Origin: an uncultured Candidatus Poseidoniales archaeon
Lineage (GTDB): Archaea; Thermoplasmatota; Poseidoniia; Poseidoniales; Poseidoniaceae
Reading direction: 5' to 3'
Assembly (NCBI GenBank): GCA_902625885.1
Contig: CACODE010000008.1
Coordinates: 1-64,000 of the forward strand
DNA: 64,000 nt
Part shown: piece after piece, positions 42,758 through 51,576 of the stretch
Numbering within the stretch: position 1 is the stretch's first letter
Layout of the letters: each line of letters starts with the position of its first letter
The notes under the pieces: model-generated
The model's input: only the letters and a program-made list of their open reading frames with translations
Told to the model about the DNA's origin: nothing
Database searches by the model: none
Translations under genes and position numbers: made by a program

Positions 42758-43981
42758 ATGGTAGAACAGCAGAGCGTCCTCGATCGATGGTTCCTCCAGC
42801 AGGAGGTCATCGAGCAACTCCTCGGCCAAGGGGAGGACCGAGAAGACGCCGAGCAATTCGGAAAGCGCATTGCGAGCATTGCGGCAACCGAAGAGGCGGA
42901 ACACCAAAGCCTGCACGATCCGTTCGACCGTTCCGTGGCCCTCGTCCTTTCTCTGGTTAGGGAGGAGGCCTTCAATCCGTGGGACGTGGACCTGTCCGCC
43001 TTTCTCAGCGTGTTCGCTGAGCGTGTAAAGGAGGGTGAAAACCTCGATTTACCTGCTTGCGGGAGGCTCATTCGCTTGTCCTGGGAGGTGCTCCACCACC
43101 AATCAGCGGACCTCTTTGAAAAAATCCAACCTGTTGAGGAAGAAACATGGGACGAAGGTCCTGCCTTCGGCTGGGAAAGCGATTATGACGATGAAGCTTT
43201 TTTCTTCACCCAATCGGTTCTGGACGGCAACGCAGACGATGTCCTCAACACCCTGTTTGACGAGCGTGTTCGTCGGGATGAAGGGCGGCCCGTAACGCTC
43301 GCCGAACTGCTTTCGGCGTTCAAAGATGCGGCAGATGATGCAGAGGCGCTCAAGCAGAGAGAAATCAATCGTCTTGAGCATGAGCGTGAGTTGAGTGAAT
43401 ACCTGGAAAACGTCGGCGGGCGCATGCACAACGAGGATCTTGAAGGGGACATTGAACGCTGTTGGAACGCCCTAAAATCGGCCTGCGAAGAGCAGCAGGC
43501 TCGCATCGTGCCATTGGTGAGCGTGATTGGAAAACTCAAGCCGATGTTGCTCGCAACGTTCGGGACTTCGTTTGAAGATCCCGACAGCGAGGCTTTCGTC
43601 GCCTCGTTTATTGCGGGCCTCTTTCTCACGCATCGACGCATGGCCAGCATCACGCAAGAAGGTGAAGCGGTGGCCAACATCATGATCGAGGATTTGTGGC
43701 CCAACGTGAACGACTTCGCGGAAGTCTTGGCGTCTGTTGAATCCTTGATGGCAGAAGACGCCGAAGCCTTGACGGGACAGGCCACCGGCTACCAGCATCG
43801 CATGGAGGCCATTGCGCACAGGGCCCGTGTTGCTGAAGAGAAAGAAGCCAGACGTCAAGCAAGGTTGGCAGCAAAGGCCGCCAAAGAGGAGGGGGTAGCA
43901 GAACCCCCTGCTCACGATGAAGAACCAGCGGTGCCGGACGCATCTCGGTTGCTGGATGAACACGATTGGCTGGTGGAGTGA
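42758..43981 (+). CDS. scpA: Segregation and condensation protein A (kleisin)
   Basis: This 407-residue protein starts 9 bases after smc. The N-terminal kleisin region DRSVALVLSLVREEAFNPWDVDLSAFLSVFAERV and DLPACGRLIRLSWEVLHHQSADL match ScpA. The rest is acidic and helical, with a C-terminal winged-helix region hard to define by eye (around VANIMIEDLWPNVNDFAEVLASVESL) and a charged tail. It is longer than most ScpA proteins (about 250 residues). It bridges the SMC heads. Confidence 0.88.
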   Translation: MVEQQSVLDRWFLQQEVIEQLLGQGEDREDAEQFGKRIASIAATEEAEHQSLHDPFDRSVALVLSLVREEAFNPWDVDLSAFLSVFAERVKEGENLDLPACGRLIRLSWEVLHHQSADLFEKIQPVEEETWDEGPAFGWESDYDDEAFFFTQSVLDGNADDVLNTLFDERVRRDEGRPVTLAELLSAFKDAADDAEALKQREINRLEHERELSEYLENVGGRMHNEDLEGDIERCWNALKSACEEQQARIVPLVSVIGKLKPMLLATFGTSFEDPDSEAFVASFIAGLFLTHRRMASITQEGEAVANIMIEDLWPNVNDFAEVLASVESLMAEDAEALTGQATGYQHRMEAIAHRARVAEEKEARRQARLAAKAAKEEGVAEPPAHDEEPAVPDASRLLDEHDWLVE

Positions 43982-43990
43982 GGGAGAAAG

Positions 43991-44614
43991 ATGGCAGAAC
44001 TTCCACTTGAATCTCTCATTGAAGCGACCTTGTTCAGTTCGGGGAAATCGATGTCCGTTGAGGAGTTGTCGACGGTGCTCGGTTACGATGAGGACGAGAT
44101 GTTGGACTCCCTTGGTTCATTGCAGGCCACTCTTAAACGTCGCAAAGGCGGCGCCCTTCAATTGGCTGAAGTGGGTGATCGTTGGGCCCTTGAAGTAAAA
44201 CCCGCCATCGCCTCGCACCTCCCTCGGGGAACAAAAACGGACATGCCGCCCAAACTCCTCAAAGCGGCAGCGCTCATCGCTTACCATCAGCCTATGCCGC
44301 AATCGAGGCTTGTTGAGTTGTTGGGTCAGAAGGCTTACGATTACGTTCGAGAACTCGCCCAACACGGGATGATCGATCGCCGAAAAGACGGTAACACCCG
44401 GCGACTTGCCACAACAAGAAGGTTCTCTGAGGCCTTTGGATGCCCCCACACGGACCGGAAGAAAGTGAAGGCTTGGTTCCGAGAACAGGTCCAATCCAGC
44501 GGTCTGCTCGACGAACTCGGGGATCGGCAGGAAATCCTGCGGGAAGACTCGGTGTCAGAAGGTACCGTCCAATCTTCGTTGCCTGTTGAGGACGGCGGTG
44601 TCGATCAACCTTGA
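43991..44614 (+). CDS. scpB: Segregation and condensation protein B
   Basis: This 207-residue protein has two winged-helix domains: LESLIEATLFSSGKSMSVEELSTVLGYDEDEM and LLKAAALIAYHQPMPQSRLVELLGQKAYDYVRELAQHGMIDRRKDG, typical of ScpB. It follows scpA by 9 bases and completes smc-scpA-scpB. Its final 10 bases overlap HMG-CoA reductase on the other strand. Confidence 0.93.
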   Translation: MAELPLESLIEATLFSSGKSMSVEELSTVLGYDEDEMLDSLGSLQATLKRRKGGALQLAEVGDRWALEVKPAIASHLPRGTKTDMPPKLLKAAALIAYHQPMPQSRLVELLGQKAYDYVRELAQHGMIDRRKDGNTRRLATTRRFSEAFGCPHTDRKKVKAWFREQVQSSGLLDELGDRQEILREDSVSEGTVQSSLPVEDGGVDQP

Positions 44615-45903
44615 CGCATTTCTTCAAGCCACGTCTCAACGAGGCTTTGTGTGCGGTGCCCTTCGTGAGCCTGAAGACGAGAGGCAAGGGCTTCGATTTC
44701 ATCGCCCACGGCACCAGCGCTAACGGCCATGTTCTTTGCGTGCAGTTTCATGTGCCCTGCCTGGATGCCCTTGGTGGAAAGCGCACGCAAGGCTCCTAGA
44801 TTTTGAGCGAGTCCAGCGCACAGCATGATGCCCGCCAGTTCTTGTGCGGTTTCAACACCGAGAATGGCGAGGTTGGCCCTTGCGGCCGGGTGGACTTTGG
44901 AAGCACCACCAACAATGCCGACCGCCATCGGGAGCACCATGGAACCCACAAGGTTCCCTTGACTGTCCTTCCTCCAATCCGACATCGACGTGTAGCGTCC
45001 ATCGGCCATGGTTGTCCATGCGTGGCAACCGGCCTCCACCGCCCGCCAGTCCTGTCCGCACGCCAAAGCGACGCTGCTGATGGCGTTCATCACGCCTTTG
45101 TTGTGGGTGGTGGCGCGGTAGGGATCTTCCACGGCGAACGCATGCGCTTCGAGGATGCCGTCAATAACGTCTGCACCATCTGCCGCCGAGCCGTTTGAGG
45201 CCATCTCTTCGGGTGTAAACACGGCCCGAACACGGGCCAACCTGTGGCCGGCCAGGTTGGAAAGGATGCGGAGGTGAGCCCTCCCGCCGCTCAATTCTTC
45301 GAGCTTTGGGGCCACGCGCTCAGCCATCGTGTTGACGGCGTTGGCCCCCATGGCGTCTCGACAATCAACGATCAAGTGGACGATGAGCATGGTCCCTAGG
45401 GCAGTGTTGAGTCGCCGAACCTCAATGTTTTTGCATCCTCCACCCAGCGCAATCATACGCGATGGGACATCGTTGCAAAAGGCCACCAATTCGTCCGTTG
45501 AGTCAACAATACGTGATTCTGCTGCCTCGATATCGTCCACTTCAAGGAGTTGGACTTGACCAATCATCAACGGCTGGTCGTTGTCGGTTTGAAACCCGCC
45601 GTGTTGAAGGCATCGCTTCGCCATGTTTGAGGCCGCAGCGACCACGCTTGACTCTTCCAGGCAAAACGGAATGAGGTAGGGCTTGCCGTCGATGACGAAA
45701 TTGGTGGCCACGCCCACGGGCAGCGACATCGTTCCAATCACGTTCTCAATCATGCGGTCGGCAGCGGTTTCGTCCAATTCACCATGGGCCGCAAGGGCGT
45801 TGACCTGCTCTTCTGTGAGGTCGGCCGCTTTCGCCACCAGTTTCCTGCGTTCTTCGACGGACAAGTTGTACAATCCTTTGATGCGACTGTTCTCGACCGG
45901 CAT
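44605..45903 (-). CDS. Hydroxymethylglutaryl-CoA reductase, class II (bacterial type)
   Basis: ATG 45903 is chosen over TTG 45942 because GGGAG precedes it; it gives 432 residues. The enzyme reduces HMG-CoA to mevalonate for archaeal lipid synthesis. Class II features are ENVIGTMSLPVGVATNFVIDG, YLIPFCLEESSVVAAASN, DCRDAMGANAVNTMAE, the catalytic Lys in TTHNKGVMNAISSVALA and the C-terminal His in GHMKLHAKN. Most archaea carry class I. Class II is thought to have been acquired from bacteria in some Euryarchaeota such as Archaeoglobus and Thermoplasmatales. Confidence 0.93.
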   Translation of the reverse strand: MPVENSRIKGLYNLSVEERRKLVAKAADLTEEQVNALAAHGELDETAADRMIENVIGTMSLPVGVATNFVIDGKPYLIPFCLEESSVVAAASNMAKRCLQHGGFQTDNDQPLMIGQVQLLEVDDIEAAESRIVDSTDELVAFCNDVPSRMIALGGGCKNIEVRRLNTALGTMLIVHLIVDCRDAMGANAVNTMAERVAPKLEELSGGRAHLRILSNLAGHRLARVRAVFTPEEMASNGSAADGADVIDGILEAHAFAVEDPYRATTHNKGVMNAISSVALACGQDWRAVEAGCHAWTTMADGRYTSMSDWRKDSQGNLVGSMVLPMAVGIVGGASKVHPAARANLAILGVETAQELAGIMLCAGLAQNLGALRALSTKGIQAGHMKLHAKNMAVSAGAVGDEIEALASRLQAHEGHRTQSLVETWLEEMRQG

Positions 45904-45977
45904 GGGGCTCCCGTGCAAAGGGTAGCGGAAACTTCCTTTCAATCAATCGCTAAAAAGCGCCTTTTCTCCGCCTCTTC

Positions 45978-46080
45978 TAACGCGTCTAACGCTAAAATTA
46001 ACGCGTTAAATTGCCGTTATTCTCGTGTTAAACATGCCGAAATACCTCTGCCCGTGACACGGTTAACGGTTCGTAACGGT
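45978..46080. repeat. Cluster of TAACG repeats with a 12-bp palindrome
   Basis: TAACGCG (45978), TAACGCT (45987), the perfect palindrome TTAACGCGTTAA (45998-46009), an inverted CCGTTAT (46014-46020), TAACGGT (46064) and TAACGGT (46074) lie in the 234-base divergent gap, the largest in the window. Local spacings are 9-12 bases, about one helical turn. This looks like a multi-site protein-binding region: regulator operator, or origin-like repeats beside an ORC-like gene. Confidence 0.55.
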
Positions 46081-46110
46081 CGTCCTGAACACCACGAGTG
46101 TATGAAACAT

Positions 46111-46117
46111 CATATAC
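46111..46117 (+). promoter_or_regulatory. TATA box for the ORC-like ATPase operon (leaderless start)
   Basis: CATATAC lies 21-27 bases before ATG 46138, the distance expected between an archaeal TATA box and the transcript start. The transcript would therefore begin at or next to the start codon. This supports ATG 46138 over ATG 46102, which lies upstream of the box. Confidence 0.55.
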
Positions 46118-46137
46118 TTGGAAAGAATTGTTCGGGC

Positions 46138-47970
46138 ATGGTTCGGGAAACCCACGCTTACGGATTGCCCACACTTGAGGAGAACCCGTTTTCAATACGC
46201 CCGCTCGAAGCCGGTGAGTCGGGCAAACTCATCGGGCGAGACGACGTGTTCAACCGCTTGCAGAACTACCTGAGGCTGCGTTCAGCGAGGCGGGTCATGC
46301 TCGTCGGACCTCTCGGGTCGGGCCGAACCTCCCTTGCTCGTTGCCTGAGGGTCTACTCCGGAGCCTACGCCACCATCGACCACCTGCCAGCACAATCACC
46401 AGCCACCGCCCTCCTGAGGATGTGCTATCAACAGATGATTGGTGGCGAACCGCCCCACGACAGAATGGAACTGGTCAACGATTTGGTTAACGAGATGTAC
46501 AGTTTTAACGACAAATTGCCGATGATCGTCATCGACATGCCAGCAAGCGACCTTTCTGTCCTCGATGTTGCGCTTCGAGATGCACACTCTTCGCTTGAAC
46601 GGCTGAATGCCCTGTTGGTGCTGGTCTGCGATGTCAAGGAACGGCATCAACTCCCGTCGACGGTGATTGACGCCTTCGAAACCTACCGCTTGTCGCCGTT
46701 TACCGCTGGGGACGTGGTTGGCTTGGTTCGTCAACGGTTGGCGTCGATAGGCGTTATGGACAGCGAATTTTCCATGGCCGACGCTACCAAGATTCTCGAG
46801 GAGTGCGACGGTTATCCGGCCTCCGTTATCACCATCTTGCGGGATGCCGTGGACGTTATCCGCATGCGACAATCCAACGAACCGTCCGCGCCCTACCTTG
46901 ATTCATCGGCGAAGATACAACCTCGAGACGAGCCCGAATCGCTCCGTCGTTTGATGGGGGCGCCGGAAGAACCTGGTTTCAGTGCCGCTGAACCCGTTGC
47001 AACCAAACTGGGTGAAGAAGCGCATGAAGACCATGCACTGACCGGCGAGGTGATTGACGCCTCGACGCCTTGGCAACATCGCGACAACATAGAACAAAAA
47101 ACGCGAGCCACTGTGCCGCAAGACGAACCAGCCATGGGCTTCGACCTTGACTTTGGAGAACTGGAAGAGGCCAAAGAAAACGATGAACCGCTCCATCCGA
47201 CGCCGTTCGATACCCCCATCATTGACGCAAGCGCCACTTTAGGGAGCTCCTATGCGCCGGTAGAAGGCACATTTGGAAACCTGGCCCGCCGGAACAAGGA
47301 TGCGAAATTGGCGAGCGACCCCGTGAAGGAGCCAACGAGCACGAACAGCCACGAGCTGGTTGACGACGCAGACGAGTATCAGTATTGGGTGAACGAACCC
47401 GTGAACACCATCGACGAAACGGCAAGCGTGCCGGACGCTGAATCTTCGGTGTTGTTGCACGACGAGGTCGGCTTTGTGGAGGATTCACCAGCCCCGTTCG
47501 AAGAGGACCACGCAATCGGTATCGGTCCAGACCCGACAACACCGTTTAGCGCGATCACCGATGCATCGGTCAAAGACACACTCTCCCAGCTGTTGGCGTT
47601 GCTTCAGAGCCCAGCGCCCTCGCCCTCTCATCACGCTGGGTTGTTGGCCTTTTTCCGGGAGCGTTATCATGAGCGGCCGGGCAAGAACGAATCCTTTGCG
47701 TTGAACAAAATCGCCCTAAGTTCCTTGAACCCCTCTGAAAGCTACGTCATTTCGGTGGCTCACCTGCGCCATTTCTCCCCGTCGGACGAGAGTATGCTCG
47801 ACCATCTTAGCATCAAACGGGCCCGTTTATCCCAGATCAGTAACCGACTTCTCAAAAACGGTATTCTTCAGGTAAGGAGGGTCGGAAAGAAAAGAAAGTA
47901 TTCACTTACTCAGGCCGCAAGAGCCCAACTGATAGCCTGGGGGGCCATCACTGGAGGTGAGGTAGTATGA
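46138..47970 (+). CDS. ORC/STAND-like AAA ATPase with altered Walker motifs and C-terminal winged helix
   Basis: The protein has 610 residues from ATG 46138. An N-terminal AAA-type domain (about 30-250) begins GKLIGRDDVFNRLQNYL. Walker A is GPLGSGRTS with Arg63 replacing Lys, and Walker B is MIVIDMP with Met in place of the catalytic Glu. A long acidic linker (about 250-480) leads to a winged-helix domain (SDESMLDHLSIKRARLSQISNRLLKNGILQVRRVGKKRKYSLT). It resembles an ORC-like or MarR-linked ATPase that binds DNA but probably hydrolyses ATP poorly. It overlaps the next gene by 4 bases. Confidence 0.68.
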   Translation: MVRETHAYGLPTLEENPFSIRPLEAGESGKLIGRDDVFNRLQNYLRLRSARRVMLVGPLGSGRTSLARCLRVYSGAYATIDHLPAQSPATALLRMCYQQMIGGEPPHDRMELVNDLVNEMYSFNDKLPMIVIDMPASDLSVLDVALRDAHSSLERLNALLVLVCDVKERHQLPSTVIDAFETYRLSPFTAGDVVGLVRQRLASIGVMDSEFSMADATKILEECDGYPASVITILRDAVDVIRMRQSNEPSAPYLDSSAKIQPRDEPESLRRLMGAPEEPGFSAAEPVATKLGEEAHEDHALTGEVIDASTPWQHRDNIEQKTRATVPQDEPAMGFDLDFGELEEAKENDEPLHPTPFDTPIIDASATLGSSYAPVEGTFGNLARRNKDAKLASDPVKEPTSTNSHELVDDADEYQYWVNEPVNTIDETASVPDAESSVLLHDEVGFVEDSPAPFEEDHAIGIGPDPTTPFSAITDASVKDTLSQLLALLQSPAPSPSHHAGLLAFFRERYHERPGKNESFALNKIALSSLNPSESYVISVAHLRHFSPSDESMLDHLSIKRARLSQISNRLLKNGILQVRRVGKKRKYSLTQAARAQLIAWGAITGGEVV

Positions 47971-49019
47971 CCTGGAACATTGCGTGGTCCTGGCAAGCCG
48001 ATGCCAGAATCGCCACGATAGCAGCGGTAGAAGGGGGTATTTTGGTGAGTTCAGGTCTTCAACTGCAATTGCTAGAGGCCAATGGAAAAGTTCGCTGGGA
48101 CGTGGAGGTGCCGTTCAAAGTGCATGCAGCAAAAGCATCGCATGGAACCATCGGCCTTCTGGCTGCCCATGGTTTCTATCTGATGAACACGGCAGACGGC
48201 AGCATGGTTAACGAAGGGCGCAGTGCACCTGGTGGCTTCAGCGATCTCTGCTCACGGCCGGGTGGCGGTTGGGCACTGGCCGGCAGGCGAGGCGAAATAC
48301 ATCTTTTCTCGCAACACGGTAGGGGCATCCGTCGCGTTGACAGCGGTCCCGTTCGCCGACTCATTGGTTGGCTTGACAGAGAACACCTCCTCTGGCAGGA
48401 CCCCAGCGGCCTGTTGTGGTGCGGTCGTTTGACGGGCGACGATCGAAAGCGGAAACTGGAAGACCGGTCGTGGAGTTGGTGTTCGAACCTGGAAGAAGGA
48501 CGGTTGTTGCTACAAAGCAGCGACGGCGCTCTCTGGGAGGGTGTTCCGCACCCGTTCGGTTGGGACATGCTCAACCGACTTGAAAGCGACAGCATGGAGC
48601 CCATGAACGCCGTTCGAAGCGGCGACGGTTGGTGGGTTCTGGGTATCGAAGGTCATCTTGTATCCATGACCGAGCGAACACCCGAAGAGAGCGAACAGAC
48701 GGCGCTGACCCAAAGCATGAACCTCGGTGATTTGATTGTCCTTTGCACTCCGGATGCGATGGCCACAGCGACCCGAGAGGGCTTGGTACGAAGATGGACG
48801 GCACCCCACCTCGCCGACGCTGAACGGGAAGGCCGCTACAAAGCGGCTGCGGAGGCAGCCATGGCCAGAAATTGGGAAGAGCGTCGTCAGATGTTTCTGC
48901 GGGCTCAGGAAGCCGAAGACCTTGGGAAATTATCGCTCGCCATTGAACTCTACGAGGCGCTCGGTCGGACAGAAGACGCTCGCCGCCTGTTGGTGAGGCA
49001 AAAGGAGGGTGGAGAGTGA
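47967..49019 (+). CDS. Beta-propeller-like protein with C-terminal helical repeat
   Basis: This 350-residue protein begins inside the stop of the ATPase gene (ATGA). About 280 residues form repeated beta units with Trp/Gly spacing (for example GGILVSSGLQLQLLEANGKVRWDVEV, then GGGWALAGRRGEIHLFSQHG) like a PQQ or WD propeller. The last ~65 residues are helical and TPR-like (LGKLSLAIELYEALGRTEDARRLL). No signal peptide is visible, so it is cytoplasmic. It probably works with the ATPase. Function is unknown. Confidence 0.65.
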   Translation: MTWNIAWSWQADARIATIAAVEGGILVSSGLQLQLLEANGKVRWDVEVPFKVHAAKASHGTIGLLAAHGFYLMNTADGSMVNEGRSAPGGFSDLCSRPGGGWALAGRRGEIHLFSQHGRGIRRVDSGPVRRLIGWLDREHLLWQDPSGLLWCGRLTGDDRKRKLEDRSWSWCSNLEEGRLLLQSSDGALWEGVPHPFGWDMLNRLESDSMEPMNAVRSGDGWWVLGIEGHLVSMTERTPEESEQTALTQSMNLGDLIVLCTPDAMATATREGLVRRWTAPHLADAEREGRYKAAAEAAMARNWEERRQMFLRAQEAEDLGKLSLAIELYEALGRTEDARRLLVRQKEGGE

Positions 49020-49315
49020 ATCCTGAATTGACCACGCTGACCGTTGAACGTGTTGCTTCTTATCTGGACATCACACGACGTGCAAGAAAAAAAGCAACAC
49101 CCCTGGTGGAAGAGGGTTCACCAGAGGAAGGGCAGCTCAACACCATGTTGCGAATGGCAGACGATTACGCTGCTGATGCTCAGTATTTCCTTGAAAACGG
49201 GGATCTTGTTCGTTCGTTTGGGGCCATCAATTACGCACACGCATGGATTGATGCAGGTGTGAAAATTGGTTGGCTAAACGGGCACGAAGACGACGTTCTT
49301 TTCACGCTACCTTGA
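49016..49315 (+). CDS. DUF357 protein
   Basis: This 99-residue protein starts with GTG overlapping the preceding stop. The DUF357 signature is clear: ADDYAADAQYFLENGDLVRSFGAINYAHAWIDAGVKIGWL, a small helical archaeal family of unknown function, often found near translation or replication genes. It is the third gene of the ATPase operon and ends 5 bases before a convergent PIN-domain gene. Confidence 0.88.
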   Translation: MNPELTTLTVERVASYLDITRRARKKATPLVEEGSPEEGQLNTMLRMADDYAADAQYFLENGDLVRSFGAINYAHAWIDAGVKIGWLNGHEDDVLFTLP

Positions 49316-49320
49316 CGGCT

Positions 49321-49698
49321 CTATAGAGAATCGACAAGGTAGAGGTGGCTGTTTTGCCTGACCTCAACAATTCGCAAATTGGCTTCATAGAGCCGACGCT
49401 TCAGTGCTGTGTCGACCGTCAGGGTCGCCCACTGGTTGTCAAGTGCGCATCGAAACAGGTCGTCGTCCGCATGTTTGCTGTTGAACCTCCGGTTGGTGAC
49501 GGATTTTGCCCTCAACAGGTCGAGAAGGAGCGGTTTGCTCTTCTTTCGGTTGGCTTCCAACCGTTCAAGTTCCTTCTCTACACTCTCCAACAAGACCCAA
49601 ACGCACGGACCGAGGAGAGCTTCCAATTCCCGTTCCGTGTTGAGGTTGGCGTCAATACATGCCACCCATCCGCACGCATCGATAAGCACGTGCTGCAT
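49321..49698 (-). CDS. PIN-domain protein (FCF1/VapC9-like)
   Basis: ATG 49698 follows GAGGGGAA and gives 125 residues. The open frame continues upstream into aIF2-gamma and those residues should be ignored. PIN acidic residues are visible: Asp7 in VLIDACG, Glu40 in LLESVEKELERL, HADDDL and TVDTALKRRL. This archaeal PIN subfamily is related to rRNA-processing nucleases and lacks a toxin-antitoxin partner here. It starts 10 bases after the aIF2-gamma stop, so co-transcription with translation genes suggests an RNA-processing role. Confidence 0.86.
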   Translation of the reverse strand: MQHVLIDACGWVACIDANLNTERELEALLGPCVWVLLESVEKELERLEANRKKSKPLLLDLLRAKSVTNRRFNSKHADDDLFRCALDNQWATLTVDTALKRRLYEANLRIVEVRQNSHLYLVDSL

Positions 49699-49708
49699 CG
49701 AATTCCCC

Positions 49709-50947
49709 TCAGACGATGGTGCCGTATCCAATGAGGCGCCATCTTGAACCAACACGGCGGGAGAGCGAAATTCGTTGGCCTTTGTCAGCGCAAATTGGGA
49801 GACGTAAATCGAGGTCAGTCTTGGTTTTCTCAGCGTTTCGGGTGACGCCAACAGATGTGGCGGTGGCGACGTTGAGCATGAGCATCTCGTTGTTTCTCAA
49901 GGGTTGAATTTTTTCTGGTGAAGCGTCGTCACCGGCAACCATGTGCGACATGAGATGGACATTGATGGACACGCTGGTGTGCACTTCCGGGAGGTCGCCC
50001 TTTCTGGCCACCACTTGGCCGGAAAGGTTGTCGGCCGTGGTGATTGACGGATCGAGGAAGGTGGCCATCCCGCAGAGACCACCGGCGTGCATCGTGTCAA
50101 GGGTAAGGCCACCGCCTTGCATGCTTGATACCACGGCTTCGATGGGTTCCCAGGTTGATTTGTTTCCCTTCTCAATTTTTCGACCGGGACCGATGATGAT
50201 TTCATCACCTTCGGAGAATTCCCCTTCGACAATGCTTCCACCGATCACGCCACCGCGAAGCTTCGACGGCCTTGTTCCGGGGCGGTTGATGTCGAAAGAG
50301 CGAGCCACGTGCATGATGGAGCGTTTGTCCTCGGAACGATCGGGTGTCGGAATGGTGGATTGGATGGCTTGAATGAGCACGTCCAGATTCACGTCGTGGT
50401 GCGCAGAGACGGGTATGATTGGGGCGTTTTCAGCGATCGTGCCCTTGAGAAAGTCCTTGATTTCAGCATGAGACTCCATGGCCCTCTCCTTTGACACCAA
50501 ATCGATCTTGTTCTGAACGATAACGATGTTTTCAATGCCGGCGATTTCCAACGCCATGAGGTGTTCCCGAGTTTGCGGTTGTGGGCACGTGTCGTTGGCC
50601 GCCACCATCAACATCGCACCGTCCATGATGGAGGCGCCGGTGATCATGATCGCCATCAGCGTCTCGTGGCCTGGAGCATCCACGAAAGAAACGACACGTT
50701 CGAGTTCCGAGGCGACATCCTCACCGCCATCAGGGCGTTTGCCCGTGGCGTAATACGTCCCCTCGTCGTCTTTGTAGAACGCCGTGTCGGCATAGCCCAG
50801 TTTGATGGAAATTCCACGCTTTCGTTCTTCCGAGTGCGTGTCGGTCCAGATACCGGAGAGGGCTTGCGTGAGCGTTGTCTTTCCGTGGTCAACGTGTCCA
50901 ACAAGACCGATGTTGACCTCTGGTTGGGCGGGAAGCTTTCGTGCCAT
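49709..50947 (-). CDS. Translation initiation factor aIF2 subunit gamma
   Basis: ATG 50947 (MARKLPAQPEVNIGLVGHVDHG) gives 412 residues; an upstream in-frame GTG at 50956 is possible. G1 GHVDHGKTTL, DAPGHETLM and QNKIDLVSKERAM are intact. The protein delivers Met-tRNAi to the small subunit. The usual Cys-rich zinc knuckle after GYADTAFY is missing; the segment reads KDDEGTYYATGKRPDGG with no Cys. It lies 40 bases downstream of S6e, a common archaeal pairing. Confidence 0.96.
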   Translation of the reverse strand: MARKLPAQPEVNIGLVGHVDHGKTTLTQALSGIWTDTHSEERKRGISIKLGYADTAFYKDDEGTYYATGKRPDGGEDVASELERVVSFVDAPGHETLMAIMITGASIMDGAMLMVAANDTCPQPQTREHLMALEIAGIENIVIVQNKIDLVSKERAMESHAEIKDFLKGTIAENAPIIPVSAHHDVNLDVLIQAIQSTIPTPDRSEDKRSIMHVARSFDINRPGTRPSKLRGGVIGGSIVEGEFSEGDEIIIGPGRKIEKGNKSTWEPIEAVVSSMQGGGLTLDTMHAGGLCGMATFLDPSITTADNLSGQVVARKGDLPEVHTSVSINVHLMSHMVAGDDASPEKIQPLRNNEMLMLNVATATSVGVTRNAEKTKTDLDLRLPICADKGQRISLSRRVGSRWRLIGYGTIV

Positions 50948-50987
50948 GCTTCCCACTTCCTATGTTCTCCGATGGCCCTCTCGGGTT

Positions 50988-51509
50988 TCACTCCGATGCT
51001 TCCTCGCCCTCGGCCCCGAGGATGGTGGCGAGGGGCTTTTTGCCGGATTCGACCACTTTTAGATTGATTTGTCGCGTGTCTTGCGTGATGGTGTTCCCGC
51101 GGAAATTCCGTCGCTTTCGAAGGCCGTCGGGTTTGTATCGGAAACGCTTCTTGTCGCCTCCTTTCTTCTTGTGAACGATGACTTCACCCTTGTATCCAGT
51201 GGATTGAGTGACCAGGATGGATTGGCGGTTTCCGCCCTCTAGGTCTCGACGCATGGGCGTTCCTGTCTTGTCAGAACCGCCCGTGATTTCGAGTTTGTAG
51301 CCGTTGAGGGTCTTGTCGCCCTCGCCCACAAAGAGCCCGTCCACGACATCACCAATTCGCTTGCCCAGCATTTGAGCGTGGTTGTTTCCGGTGATTTTGA
51401 GGGAGTAGGCCTTGCCGCCGGTTCTCGATTTACCGCTCTTGTCCGTGTGATTGAAACTGGCGTCGGTATCGTTGACCACCGCAATGAATTCAGCATCGTT
51501 TCCTGCCAT
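50988..51509 (-). CDS. Ribosomal protein S6e
   Basis: This 173-residue small-subunit protein of archaea and eukaryotes contains AYSLKITGNNHAQMLGKRIGD, the signature GGSDKTGTPMRRDLEGGNRQ and basic GGDKKRFRYKPDGLRKRRNFRGNTI. The C-terminal extension is short, as is usual in archaea. It is followed by aIF2-gamma and preceded by Cdc6 in the same orientation. Confidence 0.96.
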   Translation of the reverse strand: MAGNDAEFIAVVNDTDASFNHTDKSGKSRTGGKAYSLKITGNNHAQMLGKRIGDVVDGLFVGEGDKTLNGYKLEITGGSDKTGTPMRRDLEGGNRQSILVTQSTGYKGEVIVHKKKGGDKKRFRYKPDGLRKRRNFRGNTITQDTRQINLKVVESGKKPLATILGAEGEEASE

Positions 51510-51576
51510 GAGAACACCTCTAGGGATTTGTCCGACAAATGACCCGTATTTAGCCCCATCGTCTCTGTTTCAGCCG

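Noticed and set aside
49321-49698. PIN protein as the toxin of a toxin-antitoxin pair
   Set aside because: No small antitoxin gene is adjacent. It sits directly behind aIF2-gamma, and its sequence resembles FCF1/VapC9-like archaeal PIN proteins.
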